From an uncultured Roseburia sp. (GTDB taxonomy: Bacteria; Bacillota; Clostridia; Lachnospirales; Lachnospiraceae), in the NCBI GenBank assembly GCA_934358955.1, contig CAKRLC010000002.1:12945-76944 (forward strand): a stretch of 64,000 bases of DNA, in the 5' to 3' direction. Position numbers and translations under genes: made by a program. How positions within the stretch are numbered: the stretch's first letter is position 1; each line of letters begins with the position of its first letter. This document shows, piece by piece, positions 8,750 to 18,355 of the stretch. The notes below the pieces were generated by a model, which searched no databases, was not told the origin of the DNA, and saw only the letters and a program-made list of their open reading frames with translations.

Positions 8750-9424
8750 ATGGAAGAAAAGAAAGAAAAAAATGAAGAGATCATGCAATTTGGACAGATC
8801 GAATTAGAAAGTGAAGAAGACCGGATCTCCATGCTTACGATCATTGGCGAAATTGAAGGGCATGAGTGCCTTCCTGCATCGACAAAGACGACAAAGTATG
8901 AGCATGTGCTGCCAAAACTGGCAGAGGTGGAGGAAAATAAACAGATTGATGGATTATTGTTACTGCTAAATACCGTGGGAGGAGATGTGGAGAGTGGACT
9001 TGCAATCGCAGAGATGGTAGCGTCTATCCGGAAACCGACCGTGTCGCTGGTGCTGGGCGGAAGCCATTCCATAGGTGTTCCATTAGCGGTTTCGACCGAT
9101 TATTCTTTTATCGTTCCAAGCGGGACGATGGTCATACATCCGGTCCGCATGAATGGAACGATCATTGGGGCGCAGCCGACCTATGACTATTTTAAACAGA
9201 TGCAGGACCGGATTCTTCGATTTGTAGCTGCCCATTCCAAAGCAGAAGAAAAGCGGCTGGAGGCGTTGATGATGAATACCGGGATTTTGAACCGGGATCT
9301 TGGGACGATCCTTGTTGGAAAACAGGCGGTGGAAGAAGGGCTGATCGATGAGGTGGGAGGAATCCATGAAGCATTTCAGAAACTGCACAATCTGATCGGT
9401 GCAAAGCATTCACTGTCTATATGA
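8750..9424 (+). CDS. tepA: ClpP-fold serine protease, TepA/YmfB type
   Basis: A 224-residue ClpP/crotonase-fold peptidase. The Ser-His pair is visible: serine in GGSHSIGVPLAV (about 104-115) and histidine in MVIHPVRMNG (about 125-134). The GGDVESGLAIAEM segment is the strand-turn-helix seen in ClpP. It lacks the length and N-terminal loops of true ClpP and best fits TepA, a Firmicute relative reported to influence protein export and spore formation. The position just before uppP and ftsK/spoIIIE matches the Bacillus tepA-spoIIIE neighbourhood. GTGAGG stands 5 nt before ATG 8750. Confidence 0.87.
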   Translation: MEEKKEKNEEIMQFGQIELESEEDRISMLTIIGEIEGHECLPASTKTTKYEHVLPKLAEVEENKQIDGLLLLLNTVGGDVESGLAIAEMVASIRKPTVSLVLGGSHSIGVPLAVSTDYSFIVPSGTMVIHPVRMNGTIIGAQPTYDYFKQMQDRILRFVAAHSKAEEKRLEALMMNTGILNRDLGTILVGKQAVEEGLIDEVGGIHEAFQKLHNLIGAKHSLSI

Positions 9425-9517
9425 AAGCTTTTAATGACAAGCTTGAGAAAATATGATAGAATAAAGCAGTATGAGAATAGATGAAAATGTTTTTGAAGAT
9501 ACAATGGAGGAAATGAT

Positions 9518-10426
9518 ATGACATTACTGCAGGCCATATTTATGGGCGTAATACAAGGGTTGACGGAATTTCTTCCGGTAAGCAGTTCCGGACATCTGGC
9601 TTTGTTCAAAATCCTGTTTGGGGTGGAAACTGATACGGGAATGTTGTTTGATGTCCTGCTGCATGTCGGAACCCTGATCGCGATCTGTACCGTTTATTAC
9701 AGAGATATTGCAAAGATGATCGTGGAAGGACTTTGCATTATCAGAGATGCGTTTTGCAACATTGGGATTTTCTTTCAGAATATCGGAACATTTGTCAAAC
9801 ATAAAGGCGGACAGGAAATGGATTCCGGACATCGTTCCTATCGAAGGATCGTAAATAGCAGTTATCGCAAGTTTGTTATGCTGATCATTGTATCAACGAT
9901 TCCAACAGGGATTATCGGATATGTTGGAAAAAATGCTGTTGCAAACGCCTCAGAGATTTTGATCGTACCTGGCATTTGCCTGATCATAACAGCGATTTTG
10001 CTGTTTGTTGCAGATCTTTTAAAGAGTGGCGAGAAGCTGCCGAAGGATGTGACGTATACGAATGCGTTCCTCATTGGAATCGCACAGGGAGTAGCAACAC
10101 TTCCGGGACTTTCCCGCAGTGGAACAACGATCACAGCCTGCCTGCTAAGCGGTTTTAACCGGAAGTTTGCAGTAAAGTATTCTTTCATCATGTCTATTCC
10201 GGCAATCTTGGGAGCAATGGTATTGGAGCTGAAGGATTTTTCGGCAGCTGTTGCAGGAACTGAGATTGTATATTACATAGTTGGAATGGTGATCGCAGCA
10301 GTGATCGGTTATATCTGTATTAAGGTAATGCTGTTTGTAGTCGGAAGAAAGCGGTTCCGTGGTTTTGCAATCTATTGTCTGATCGTAGGAATCATTTCTA
10401 TCGGTGGATTTTTCTATACGATGTAA
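9518..10426 (+). CDS. uppP: Undecaprenyl-diphosphatase UppP (BacA)
   Basis: Integral membrane phosphatase that converts undecaprenyl diphosphate to the monophosphate carrier recycled for wall synthesis; overproduction gives bacitracin resistance. Both family signatures are present: GLTEFLPVSSSGHL (about residues 14-27) and LPGLSRSGTTIT (about 191-202). The 302 residues are somewhat longer than the usual 265-280, mostly from a loop of about 40 residues after the third helix (about 75-115) that includes a basic, hydrophilic stretch. GGAGG is 7 nt ahead of ATG 9518. It sits between tepA and the DNA translocase. Confidence 0.95.
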   Translation: MTLLQAIFMGVIQGLTEFLPVSSSGHLALFKILFGVETDTGMLFDVLLHVGTLIAICTVYYRDIAKMIVEGLCIIRDAFCNIGIFFQNIGTFVKHKGGQEMDSGHRSYRRIVNSSYRKFVMLIIVSTIPTGIIGYVGKNAVANASEILIVPGICLIITAILLFVADLLKSGEKLPKDVTYTNAFLIGIAQGVATLPGLSRSGTTITACLLSGFNRKFAVKYSFIMSIPAILGAMVLELKDFSAAVAGTEIVYYIVGMVIAAVIGYICIKVMLFVVGRKRFRGFAIYCLIVGIISIGGFFYTM

Positions 10427-10455
10427 GAAGTAAAAATTAATTTGGAGGTAATAAC

Positions 10456-13089
10456 TTGGCAACGGGGAAAAGAAAGAGTTCCTCTGGCGGAAAAAGTTCC
10501 GGCAGAAAAACGAATTCGAGACAGAAAAAACAGGAAGTTCAACATGAAAGTTTTACAGAAGAGATTGTGCTGTGGGTCATACTTGCAGTTGCAATCCTTC
10601 TGTTTCTTAGTAATTTTGGCGTCGGAGGAGCTGTTGGAAGTGCAGTCAGCAGCGTCTTCTTTGGAATATTTGGACTGCTCGCTTACATATTTCCGGTATT
10701 ACTGGTGATCGGAGTTTTTTTTGCAGTTTCAAATAAGGGAAACCGGATCGCGGCTGTTAAGATCGTTGCAGCCTGCGTGCTGGTGATTTTTTTGTGTACT
10801 TTTATCGAGCTTGTTTTAAATGGCGCCGGTGCACCTGGTGCAGCTGCTGCATACCAGTACAGCTCTGTAAATAAAGCCGGAGGCGGATTTTTGGGCGGAC
10901 TTGTGGCAGGTATTCTTTGTCCGGGTATCGGTCTGCCGGGGGCTTTTGTTGTTGCTGTGGTAGCGATGATCATCTGTATGGTTTTGATCACGGAGCGTTC
11001 TGCCATGCGCGGAATGCAAAAAGGCGGCAGAAAGCTATATGAGACTGCAAAAGAGAACAACGAACGTTATCAGGAATATGCGCAGGTTCGCAGAGAAGAA
11101 AGAGAGCTTCGCAGAATGGACCGGAAAGCAGAAGGTGTTGCTATTGACACGAGAGTTCTGCCGGATCCGAAAAAGGCAGTTCTTTCAGATGATATCAATG
11201 AATTGCAGGATGACCGGTTTTTGAATTTCCCGGAGATAAAAGAAGAAAAGAATGTAACGCTGACCTCTTCAGAGGCAGTTACGGATCAGCCGGCAGCTGT
11301 GAAGGAAGAAGAAATTGTGATCGCACCATCTGCATTTTCAGATGAGGCAATGGAAGCATCAGAAGATGATAATGTGGAAATGGAGCCTGTCATAACACAG
11401 GCATATGCAGAACCGGTGCCATATGAGCCAATACAGAAGCCAGAACCGGTGCATGGGTATGCAGGGAAACCGGATGGCACAGATAATGTTGTGGAATTAA
11501 GACCGGAGAAGGTAGAGCCAACCCGCAAGAAAGGAAAGCCGTCTGCAGAGGAAGTGGAGCAGGATGTGACATCCATCGCAGAAGAGATTGAAAAAGATGA
11601 AAATACCGAGAAAATCTACCGTTTCCCGCCGGTATCACTTTTGAAAAGTCCGGATAAGAAACAGGGAGATTCCAGACAGCATCTTCAGGAAACAGCACAA
11701 AAGCTTCAACAGACATTAAAGAATTTTGGAGTGAATGTTACGATCACAAATATCAGCTGTGGACCGGCCGTTACCCGATATGAACTACAGCCGGAGATGG
11801 GTGTTAAGGTGAGCAAGATCGTGAATCTTGCAGATGATATTAAGCTGAATCTCGCCGCGGCGGATATCCGTATTGAAGCACCGATCCCTGGAAAGGCTGC
11901 AGTCGGGATTGAGGTGCCGAATAAAGAAAATGTAATGGTTTCTTTCCGTGAACTGGTTGATTCGCAGGAATTTAAAAGTCATCCTTCAAAGATTTCATTT
12001 TGTGTAGGACGGGATATTGCGGGAAAGGTGACCGTTGCAGATATTGCAAAAATGCCGCACCTTTTGATCGCCGGTGCCACAGGATCCGGAAAATCTGTCT
12101 GTATTAATACAATTATTATGAGTATTTTATATAAGGCAGACCCGAAAGATGTGAAGCTTATCATGGTCGATCCTAAGGTTGTGGAATTAAGTATATACAA
12201 TGGAATTCCGCATCTGCTGATCCCGGTTGTGACAGATCCGAAAAAAGCTGCCGGAGCGCTTCACTGGGCAGTTGCAGAAATGACAGACCGTTATCAGAAA
12301 TTTGCAGAAGCAAATGTAAGAGACCTGAAGGGATATAATGCCAAGGTGGAAGCACTCCCGGACGTGGAAGGGGAAACAAAGCCGGAGAAGCTGCCGCAGA
12401 TCGTCATTATTGTCGACGAGCTGGCAGATCTTATGATGGTGGCGCCGGGCGATGTAGAGGAATCCATCTGCCGTCTGGCACAGCTGGCAAGAGCATGTGG
12501 TATCCATCTGATCATTGCAACGCAGAGACCTTCGGTAAATGTTATTACCGGTCTGATCAAAGCAAATATGCCAAGCCGTATTGCATTTGCAGTAACTTCC
12601 GGTATTGATTCAAGAACGATCCTTGATATGAATGGCGCAGAGAAGCTTCTTGGAAAAGGAGATATGCTTTTTAATCCGCAGGGAGTGCCAAAACCATTGC
12701 GTGTACAGGGGGCATTTGTCTCAGATAAGGAAGTTCAGGATGTCGTTGATTTCCTGAAAAATGAAAATGAACAGGTTTCTTATCGCTCTGACGTTGAAGA
12801 GAGAATGAACAGTATAGAATCCGGCAATACGACAGTTAGCATTGATTCCGGTTCCGGTGGAGATGGCAGGGATGCTTATTTTGCAGATGCTGCAAGACTA
12901 TTGATCGATAAGGAAAAAGGTTCCATTGGTATGCTGCAGAGATACTTTAAAATCGGTTTTAACCGGGCTGCAAGAATCATGGATCAGCTGGAGGAAGCCG
13001 GTATTGTCGGTCCGGAAGAAGGTACAAAACCAAGAAGAGTATTGATGTCTCAGGAAGAATTTGAGCAGTATGAGGAAGAATGTCTGTAA
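10456..13089 (+). CDS. FtsK/SpoIIIE-family DNA translocase
   Basis: Membrane-anchored, septum-located ATPase that pumps double-stranded DNA during division or into the forespore. The 877-residue protein has an N-terminal four-helix membrane domain (about 35-175), a long acidic linker (about 190-385), the alpha/beta RecA-like motor (Walker A GATGSGKS near 538, Walker [13 protein letters not shown] near 650) and a C-terminal gamma winged helix ([15 protein letters not shown] onward) that reads polarity sequences. The start is TTG at 10456 with GGAGG 7 nt upstream; no ATG nearby keeps the basic N-terminus. Whether it serves division, sporulation or both cannot be told from sequence. Confidence 0.94.
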   Translation: MATGKRKSSSGGKSSGRKTNSRQKKQEVQHESFTEEIVLWVILAVAILLFLSNFGVGGAVGSAVSSVFFGIFGLLAYIFPVLLVIGVFFAVSNKGNRIAAVKIVAACVLVIFLCTFIELVLNGAGAPGAAAAYQYSSVNKAGGGFLGGLVAGILCPGIGLPGAFVVAVVAMIICMVLITERSAMRGMQKGGRKLYETAKENNERYQEYAQVRREERELRRMDRKAEGVAIDTRVLPDPKKAVLSDDINELQDDRFLNFPEIKEEKNVTLTSSEAVTDQPAAVKEEEIVIAPSAFSDEAMEASEDDNVEMEPVITQAYAEPVPYEPIQKPEPVHGYAGKPDGTDNVVELRPEKVEPTRKKGKPSAEEVEQDVTSIAEEIEKDENTEKIYRFPPVSLLKSPDKKQGDSRQHLQETAQKLQQTLKNFGVNVTITNISCGPAVTRYELQPEMGVKVSKIVNLADDIKLNLAAADIRIEAPIPGKAAVGIEVPNKENVMVSFRELVDSQEFKSHPSKISFCVGRDIAGKVTVADIAKMPHLLIAGATGSGKSVCINTIIMSILYKADPKDVKLIMVDPKVVELSIYNGIPHLLIPVVTDPKKAAGALHWAVAEMTDRYQKFAEANVRDLKGYNAKVEALPDVEGETKPEKLPQIVIIVDELADLMMVAPGDVEESICRLAQLARACGIHLIIATQRPSVNVITGLIKANMPSRIAFAVTSGIDSRTILDMNGAEKLLGKGDMLFNPQGVPKPLRVQGAFVSDKEVQDVVDFLKNENEQVSYRSDVEERMNSIESGNTTVSIDSGSGGDGRDAYFADAARLLIDKEKGSIGMLQRYFKIGFNRAARIMDQLEEAGIVGPEEGTKPRRVLMSQEEFEQYEEECL

Positions 13090-13144
13090 TTGTTATTTGC
13101 TTATAAATAAAAACTGTGATATTATAATAACTTATAAATAACAA
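13090..13144. repeat. Inverted and direct repeats in the fhs promoter region
   Basis: A perfect 9-bp inverted pair TTGTTATTT (13090-13098) / AAATAACAA (13136-13144) brackets two direct copies of CTTATAAATAA (13100-13110 and 13131-13141). The direct copies are 31 bp apart, close to three helical turns, and flank the -10 box. This could be a regulator site. AT-rich chance similarity is the alternative. Confidence 0.55.
13097..13125 (+). promoter_or_regulatory. Predicted promoter of fhs-folD
   Basis: TTGCTT (13097-13102), 17-bp spacer, TATTAT (13120-13125); an overlapping TATAAT at 13123-13128 would need a 20-bp spacer. It lies within the repeat-rich 90-bp gap between ftsK and fhs. Confidence 0.55.
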
Positions 13145-13180
13145 CATGCGGTTTTAGGACGCAGGAAATGGAGCGAACAG

Positions 13181-14851
13181 ATGAAAAGTGATATTCAGAT
13201 TGCACAGGAAGCAGAAATGCTGCATATCAGGGAGGTTGCAGCCCAGTTAGAGATTCAGGAGGATGACCTGGAATTATATGGAAAGTACAAAGCAAAGTTG
13301 TCTGACGAGCTGATTGAGCGTGTACAGGATCGTCCGGATGGAAAATTAATCCTTGTGACAGCGATTAATCCGACACCGGCAGGAGAAGGAAAAACAACGA
13401 CGAGTGTTGGCCTCGGACAGGCATTTGGAAAACTTGGCAAAAAGGCAGTGATCGCTTTGCGTGAGCCATCCTTAGGACCATGCTTTGGAATCAAAGGAGG
13501 AGCTGCTGGCGGTGGTTATGCACAGGTCGTACCGATGGAGGATCTGAATCTTCATTTTACAGGTGATTTCCATGCAATCACATCTGCAAATAATCTTCTT
13601 GCAGCGTTGCTTGATAATCATATCCAGCAGGGCAACGAACTTGGAATTGATACAAGACAGATCGTATGGAAACGTTGCCTGGATATGAATGACCGTGTAT
13701 TACGAAATATTGTGGTAGGTCTTGGAAGTAAAATGGACGGTGTAGTCCGTGAAGACCATTTTGTAATTACAGTAGCGTCAGAAATCATGGCTATTTTATG
13801 CCTTGCAACAGACATGCATGATTTAAAACGAAGACTTGGCCGCATTATTGTTGCTTATAATTATGAGGGACAGCCTGTGACAGCAGATGATTTAAATGCG
13901 ACAGGAGCAATGGCTGCTTTATTAAAGGATGCATTAAAACCAAATCTGATCCAGACATTAGAGCATACACCGGCAATTGTCCACGGTGGACCTTTTGCCA
14001 ATATTGCACATGGCTGTAACAGTGTACGTGCTACCAAAACAGCTTTAAAGCTTGCGGATTATGTGATCACAGAAGCCGGTTTTGGTGCTGATCTTGGTGC
14101 AGAAAAGTTCTTTGATATCAAGTGCAGAAAAGCTGGATTAAAACCGGATGCAGTTGTTTTAGTTGCAACAATCCGTGCTTTGAAATATAATGGAGGAGTT
14201 GCGAAAGCAGATTTAAATGCCGAGAATCTGGATGCATTGAAAAAAGGAATCGTAAATCTTGAGAAACATATTGAAAATCTCCAGAAATATGGTGTGCCTG
14301 TTGTAGTCACCTTAAACTCTTTTGTTACAGATACAAAAGCAGAAACAGATTTTGTAGAGCAGTTCTGCAAAGAGAGAGACTGTGATTTTGCATTGTCTGA
14401 AGTATGGGAAAAAGGCGGAGAAGGCGGTATCGCACTTGCACAGAAAGTTCTGGATACATTAGAGAACAAAGAAAGTCATTTCAAACTTTTATACGAAAAT
14501 GACCTTTCTCTGGAAGAAAAGATTGAAACGATCGCAAAAGAAATTTATGGAGCAGACGGTGTTACCTATGCGCCTGCTGCCAGAAAAGAATTAAAACGCA
14601 TCGCAGAAATGGGCTTGTCACAGTTCCCGGTCTGCATGGCAAAAACACAGTATTCTCTGTCTGATGACCAGACAAAGCTTGGACGTCCGGAAGGATTTTC
14701 GATCAATGTCCGTGAGGTATATGTGTCTGCCGGTGCAGGATTCGTTGTTGCTGTGACTGGTGCGATCATGACAATGCCTGGTCTGCCGAAAAAACCGGCA
14801 GCTTATGGAATCGACGTAGACGATAACGGAGTGATCACAGGTCTGTTCTAG
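13181..14851 (+). CDS. fhs: Formate--tetrahydrofolate ligase
   Basis: Ligates formate to tetrahydrofolate with ATP, giving 10-formyl-THF for purine synthesis and the one-carbon pool; it is also the entry step of the Wood-Ljungdahl methyl branch. The 556-residue product has the ATP loop [17 protein letters not shown] near 64-80, the folate region [18 protein letters not shown] and the C-terminal [23 protein letters not shown] 13181 follows a GGAAATGGAG-like site. It lies 65 nt upstream of folD, consistent with a two-step folate unit. No acetogenic gene cluster is visible nearby, so general one-carbon metabolism is the safer reading. Confidence 0.97.
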   Translation: MKSDIQIAQEAEMLHIREVAAQLEIQEDDLELYGKYKAKLSDELIERVQDRPDGKLILVTAINPTPAGEGKTTTSVGLGQAFGKLGKKAVIALREPSLGPCFGIKGGAAGGGYAQVVPMEDLNLHFTGDFHAITSANNLLAALLDNHIQQGNELGIDTRQIVWKRCLDMNDRVLRNIVVGLGSKMDGVVREDHFVITVASEIMAILCLATDMHDLKRRLGRIIVAYNYEGQPVTADDLNATGAMAALLKDALKPNLIQTLEHTPAIVHGGPFANIAHGCNSVRATKTALKLADYVITEAGFGADLGAEKFFDIKCRKAGLKPDAVVLVATIRALKYNGGVAKADLNAENLDALKKGIVNLEKHIENLQKYGVPVVVTLNSFVTDTKAETDFVEQFCKERDCDFALSEVWEKGGEGGIALAQKVLDTLENKESHFKLLYENDLSLEEKIETIAKEIYGADGVTYAPAARKELKRIAEMGLSQFPVCMAKTQYSLSDDQTKLGRPEGFSINVREVYVSAGAGFVVAVTGAIMTMPGLPKKPAAYGIDVDDNGVITGLF

Positions 14852-14916
14852 ATGATGACGGGGCAGCTTTGGGATCGTGCATGAAGTAGAATAAAAGCTA
14901 GATTGAGAGAAAAAAT

Positions 14917-15759
14917 ATGACACAGATAATTGACGGAAAAAAGATCTCACAGGAGATCAAAGATGAACTGAAAGAAAAAGTTGCAGGATTAAAGGAGCAG
15001 GGGAAAGAGGTTTCCCTTGCTGTGATCCAGGTTGGAAATGATCCGGCATCTTCTGTTTATGTTGGAAATAAAAAGAAAGCGTGTGAATATGTTGGAATTC
15101 GTTCGTTAGCCTACGAGCTTCCAGAAGAAACGAGCGAGGAAGAATTATTAGCACTGATCAACAAGTTAAACGAGGATGAAACAGTGAATGGAATCCTCGT
15201 TCAGCTCCCGGTACCGGAGCATATTGATGCAGATAAGATCATCCGTACGATCTCACCGAAAAAAGATGTTGATGGATTCCACCCACAGAATGTTGGTAAA
15301 CTTGTGATTGGCGAAGATGGATTTGTATCCTGTACACCGGCAGGTATTATCGAACTTTTAAAACGTTCAGGCATCAGTATGGAAGGCAAAAACTGTGTCG
15401 TGATCGGAAGAAGTAATATTGTTGGAAAGCCAATGGCGCTTTTGATGCTTCGAGAGAATGCAACTGTAACGATCGCACATTCTAAAACAAAGAATCTCAA
15501 AGAGATTTGTAAGACAGCAGACATATTGATCGTTGCAATCGGAAAGCCTCAGTTTGTTACAGCGGATTATGTAAAAGAAGGGGCTGTTGTCATTGATGTT
15601 GGCATACATCGTGGCGAGAACAAAAAGCTTTGCGGCGATGTAAAATATGATGAAGTGGCACCAATCGCATCGGCGATCACACCAGTTCCTGGAGGTGTCG
15701 GTCCGATGACGATTGCAATGTTAATGAATAATTGTGTCGAGAGTCTGAAGCTGCAGTAA
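14917..15759 (+). CDS. folD: Bifunctional methylene-THF dehydrogenase / methenyl-THF cyclohydrolase
   Basis: FolD interconverts 5,10-methylene-, 5,10-methenyl- and 10-formyl-THF using NAD(P). The 280 residues match the family. Visible are the catalytic lysine segment [14 protein letters not shown] (about 47-60), the substrate motif [12 protein letters not shown], the dinucleotide turn [13 protein letters not shown] (about 165-177) and the C-terminal [14 protein letters not shown]. The ribosome site before ATG 14917 is weak (GAGAGA). It directly follows fhs, which makes the 10-formyl-THF that FolD converts. Confidence 0.97.
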   Translation: MTQIIDGKKISQEIKDELKEKVAGLKEQGKEVSLAVIQVGNDPASSVYVGNKKKACEYVGIRSLAYELPEETSEEELLALINKLNEDETVNGILVQLPVPEHIDADKIIRTISPKKDVDGFHPQNVGKLVIGEDGFVSCTPAGIIELLKRSGISMEGKNCVVIGRSNIVGKPMALLMLRENATVTIAHSKTKNLKEICKTADILIVAIGKPQFVTADYVKEGAVVIDVGIHRGENKKLCGDVKYDEVAPIASAITPVPGGVGPMTIAMLMNNCVESLKLQ

Positions 15760-15787
15760 AAAATAAAAACACTAGGAAGGGTCTCAT

Positions 15788-16951
15788 ATGAAGTGTGCAA
15801 AATGTGGAGCTGAACTGAAAGAGGGCTGTTTATATTGTTCTGTATGTGGTCATGAAGCACAAATGGTAAATGAATTTTCCGTAATTGAAGAAGAATATTT
15901 AAAATCGATTCTTGCAGATGGAGCAAAAGAAAACCGCGGAAAAGAAAAGCCGGCGTCTGGTGAAAAGAAATCAGCTGAACAGAAAAAGAAAAAAAATCAA
16001 TTGCCATGGATGATCCTGATCATCGTGGCTGTGATTGTGGTGACTGCTTCGATCGGAACGATCGCATATGTGAAATATAAAAATAATAACTCTTATGATT
16101 ATCAGATGGAGATGGCGGAAAAAGAACGAAACCAGCATAAGATGGAGGATGCTCTTTCCCATTATAAGAATGCGCTGGCGTTATCACCAAATGATATAGA
16201 AGCAAGGCTGGCTATGGCTGCAATTTACCGGCAGCAGAAGGAAGACGATTCAGCACTTGTACTCTACATGGAAGTCATTACTTTAGATAAAAAACAAAAA
16301 GAGGCATATCAGGGGTTGATTTCGATATATGAGAGCAAAAATGAATACGGCAAGATCAAAGAATTGTCTGAAAATGTTACAGATGCGGATATTCTTGCAT
16401 TATTCGATCCATATATTGTAGCCAATCCTGTATTTTATCCGGATGAAGGAACTTGCGATACGTATACAGATGTTACGATTTTTTCCATTGAAGACTTTGA
16501 TGTTTATTATACGTTAGATGGAACAGATCCGATAGAAAACGGAAAATTGTGTCCAAAGGACGGAATTGAATTAGACGATGTAAAAACTTACACGATCAAG
16601 GCTGTCTGTAAAAACGAAAAGGGAATCTATAGCGATGTTGTGACGAAAAAGTATAAAACAATTGCGAGAGTTCCTGATTACCCGGTTATAACACCAGATG
16701 GAGGAACGATGAGGGAGCTGACCTTCGTAATTATTACTGCAGAAGAAAACTGCAGTATCTATTACACCTGGGATGGATCAGATCCAACGACCGGTTCAAG
16801 CCGTTACACGGGACCGATTCAGGTGCCGGAGGGTAATAATGTATTATCTGTTATGGTTGTAAATGACCGTTCAAAGCTTATGAGTAAAGTGTACCGGACG
16901 AATTTTATCTATGAACCGACGGAAATGATTGACGGAAATACAGGAAATTAG
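15788..16951 (+). CDS. Zinc-ribbon, single-TM, TPR and chitobiase-C-type domain protein
   Basis: A 387-residue protein of unknown function with an unusual layout. The N-terminus has paired CxxC knuckles (CAKC near 3 and CSVC near 17), then a lysine-rich linker. One TM helix (about 76-98) follows, then two to three TPR-like helices (about 108-195; HYKNALALSPNDIEARLAMA is a clear TPR repeat). The C-terminal part holds two copies of the chitobiase/beta-hexosaminidase C-type beta fold (YYTLDGTDP near 239 and YYTWDGSDPTTGSSRYTGPI near 323). Topology is probably cytoplasmic zinc ribbon with the TPR and beta domains outside, suggesting a wall-associated scaffold. GGAAGGG precedes ATG 15788. It lies 28 nt after folD and ends at a strong terminator. 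Confidence 0.8.
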   Translation: MKCAKCGAELKEGCLYCSVCGHEAQMVNEFSVIEEEYLKSILADGAKENRGKEKPASGEKKSAEQKKKKNQLPWMILIIVAVIVVTASIGTIAYVKYKNNNSYDYQMEMAEKERNQHKMEDALSHYKNALALSPNDIEARLAMAAIYRQQKEDDSALVLYMEVITLDKKQKEAYQGLISIYESKNEYGKIKELSENVTDADILALFDPYIVANPVFYPDEGTCDTYTDVTIFSIEDFDVYYTLDGTDPIENGKLCPKDGIELDDVKTYTIKAVCKNEKGIYSDVVTKKYKTIARVPDYPVITPDGGTMRELTFVIITAEENCSIYYTWDGSDPTTGSSRYTGPIQVPEGNNVLSVMVVNDRSKLMSKVYRTNFIYEPTEMIDGNTGN

Positions 16952-16977
16952 AAGGATTTGCATAGAAAAAGAAAAAT

Positions 16978-17023
16978 AGCCAGTGTATTTGTGGTGAGAA
17001 ACCAAAATACACTGGCTGTTTTT
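16978..17023. terminator. Bidirectional terminator between convergent genes
   Basis: Perfect 13-bp stem AGCCAGTGTATTT (16978-16990) / AAATACACTGGCT (17005-17017) with a T-run on the plus side (17019-17023) and an A-rich run on the minus-outflow side. It serves both the plus-strand TPR gene and the minus-strand xpt. Confidence 0.92.
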
Positions 17024-17027
17024 GAAA

Positions 17028-17615
17028 TTATAATGCATTCTCTTCCGGAATAAATTCGATGAGGTTTTTTCCTAATCTGGAAACACGGGCAAGGGAGTAA
17101 ACGTCCATTCCCTGCGCGAGCAGCTTGTCTCTTCCCGGCTGGAAAGATTTTTCGATGAGGATTCCGATTCCTTCAACAGATGCACCTGCTTCGGTTAAAA
17201 GACGGACTGCACCGCTTGCGGCTTCTCCGTTTGCCAGAAAATCATCAATGACTAAAACACGATCAGATGGATCAATAAATTCTTTGGCTAAGGTAAGTTC
17301 GTAACTGGTACCCTTCGTGAAGGATGTAATCACTGTCTGTAACAGATTGTCATTTAATATTTTGGATGTCTGTTTTTTTAATATGATCATTGGAACATGT
17401 AATGCAACAGCGGTTGCAAAGGCAGGAGCGATACCGGAACTCTCAATCGTAACAACCTTGGTAATGCCTTTATGGGAAAAACGCTGTGCAAATGCTTTTC
17501 CAATCTGCTGCATCAGGACCGGGTCGACCTGATGATTGATAAAACTGTCCACTTTTAAAATGTCTTCTGATAATGCAAGTCCTTCTTTCAGGATCTTCTC
17601 TTCAAGTTCTTTCAC
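17028..17615 (-). CDS. xpt: Xanthine phosphoribosyltransferase
   Basis: Salvages xanthine to XMP with PRPP. The 195-residue protein has the type I PRTase fold; the PRPP loop is [17 protein letters not shown] (about 118-134), preceded by the [18 protein letters not shown] and LKKQTSK segments typical of Xpt. The start is GTG at 17615 with GAGGTGA 3-9 nt upstream. Xpt genes in Firmicutes are often under a purine riboswitch, but the short upstream region (17616-17732) shows no aptamer-like three-way junction. An extended -10 element (TGCTAAAAT on the minus strand, 17648-17656) may be its promoter. Confidence 0.95.
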   Translation of the reverse strand: MKELEEKILKEGLALSEDILKVDSFINHQVDPVLMQQIGKAFAQRFSHKGITKVVTIESSGIAPAFATAVALHVPMIILKKQTSKILNDNLLQTVITSFTKGTSYELTLAKEFIDPSDRVLVIDDFLANGEAASGAVRLLTEAGASVEGIGILIEKSFQPGRDKLLAQGMDVYSLARVSRLGKNLIEFIPEENAL

Positions 17616-17647
17616 AATGTCACCTCGTAAAAATAATCATTTCTGAT

Positions 17648-17656
17648 ATTTTAGCA
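17648..17656 (-). promoter_or_regulatory. Possible extended -10 promoter of xpt
   Basis: On the minus strand TGCTAAAAT provides a TGn extension plus TAAAAT. The -35 region is only a T-run. The leader would be about 25 nt, too short for a riboswitch. Confidence 0.35.
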
Positions 17657-17732
17657 CAAATATAGTTAAGAAAAAAGACTAATTCGGATTTTCTTCGTAA
17701 TTATTTTCTGACACAACAGGAAAAAAGACATG

Positions 17733-18197
17733 TTACTGCTGTGTAAAAAGGACAGGATAGAGCTCTTCGATGAGGTGGTCTAAAAATGTTTCCTCAAGTG
17801 AAGGGTATTTTTCAGATATTTTTTCAGTCATGACAGCATAACGGCCAAAGTAAAGATTGTCATCAGATGGATCGGTGAGACTGTCAATGGAAGCGGCATC
17901 AAAAGTATCCACAAACCAGGAACGGATTTCATCTTCCAGCTGCCTCTCACTGTCTGCCTGGGAGTCAAGCGTTTTTAACTGGAGAAAGGAGCGGATACCG
18001 ATCACAAAAAAGATCAGAAACATGATCCCCATGACAATGCAGAGCATGATTTTTCTGTAAAGTGCAACATGCAGCGGCAGAATCCCTGTGGCAAAAAGGA
18101 TCAAGAGAAGAAAACCAAGAAGGCTGACGAACAGAAAAGCATAGGCAGTCTGGCGCATGTCTTCTTTTTGGTGTTCCTTGGAAATATAAATTTTCAT
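17733..18197 (-). CDS. Hypothetical two-TM membrane protein
   Basis: I do not recognise the family. The 154-residue product has two hydrophobic helices (about 17-40 and 48-68, the second ending in FFVIGIRSFLQL) and a soluble acidic C-terminal region (about 70-154) with a DxxTDPSDDNLYFGRY segment and hydrophobic heptads. The N-terminus (MKIYISKEHQKEDMRQTAY) is polar and lacks a signal peptidase site, so the C-terminal domain probably faces the cytoplasm. A good ribosome site (GAAGGAG, 9 nt before ATG) and a promoter support expression. It lies upstream of xpt on the same strand, 117 nt apart. Confidence 0.75.
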   Translation of the reverse strand: MKIYISKEHQKEDMRQTAYAFLFVSLLGFLLLILFATGILPLHVALYRKIMLCIVMGIMFLIFFVIGIRSFLQLKTLDSQADSERQLEDEIRSWFVDTFDAASIDSLTDPSDDNLYFGRYAVMTEKISEKYPSLEETFLDHLIEELYPVLFTQQ

Positions 18198-18301
18198 TGT
18201 AAAAATCTCCTTCGTATAAACATAGTTTATTGCTCGTTTGCAAATAAAAGTGACTGTTCACTCTTGAATCACTTTCTTACGCAGCAAAACATTATAGAAA
18301 C

Positions 18302-18330
18302 ATTATATGCGATTTGCTTTACCGAAGCAA
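18302..18330 (-). promoter_or_regulatory. Predicted promoter of the two-TM gene
   Basis: Minus-strand TTGCTT (18330-18325), 17-bp spacer, TATAAT (18307-18302). The -35 is one arm of a TTGCTT-N5-AAGCAA inverted repeat (18314-18330) lying just upstream of the divergent rlmH -10 box. A long leader with a small hairpin (18247-18275) follows. Confidence 0.6.
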
Positions 18331-18338
18331 CTTCTATA

Positions 18339-18347
18339 TGCTATAAT
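18339..18347 (+). promoter_or_regulatory. Extended -10 promoter of rlmH
   Basis: TGC followed directly by a perfect TATAAT (18342-18347). The predicted start of transcription (about 18354) falls within two bases of the rlmH ATG at 18356, predicting a leaderless mRNA. Confidence 0.6.
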
Positions 18348-18355
18348 TACTCTGT

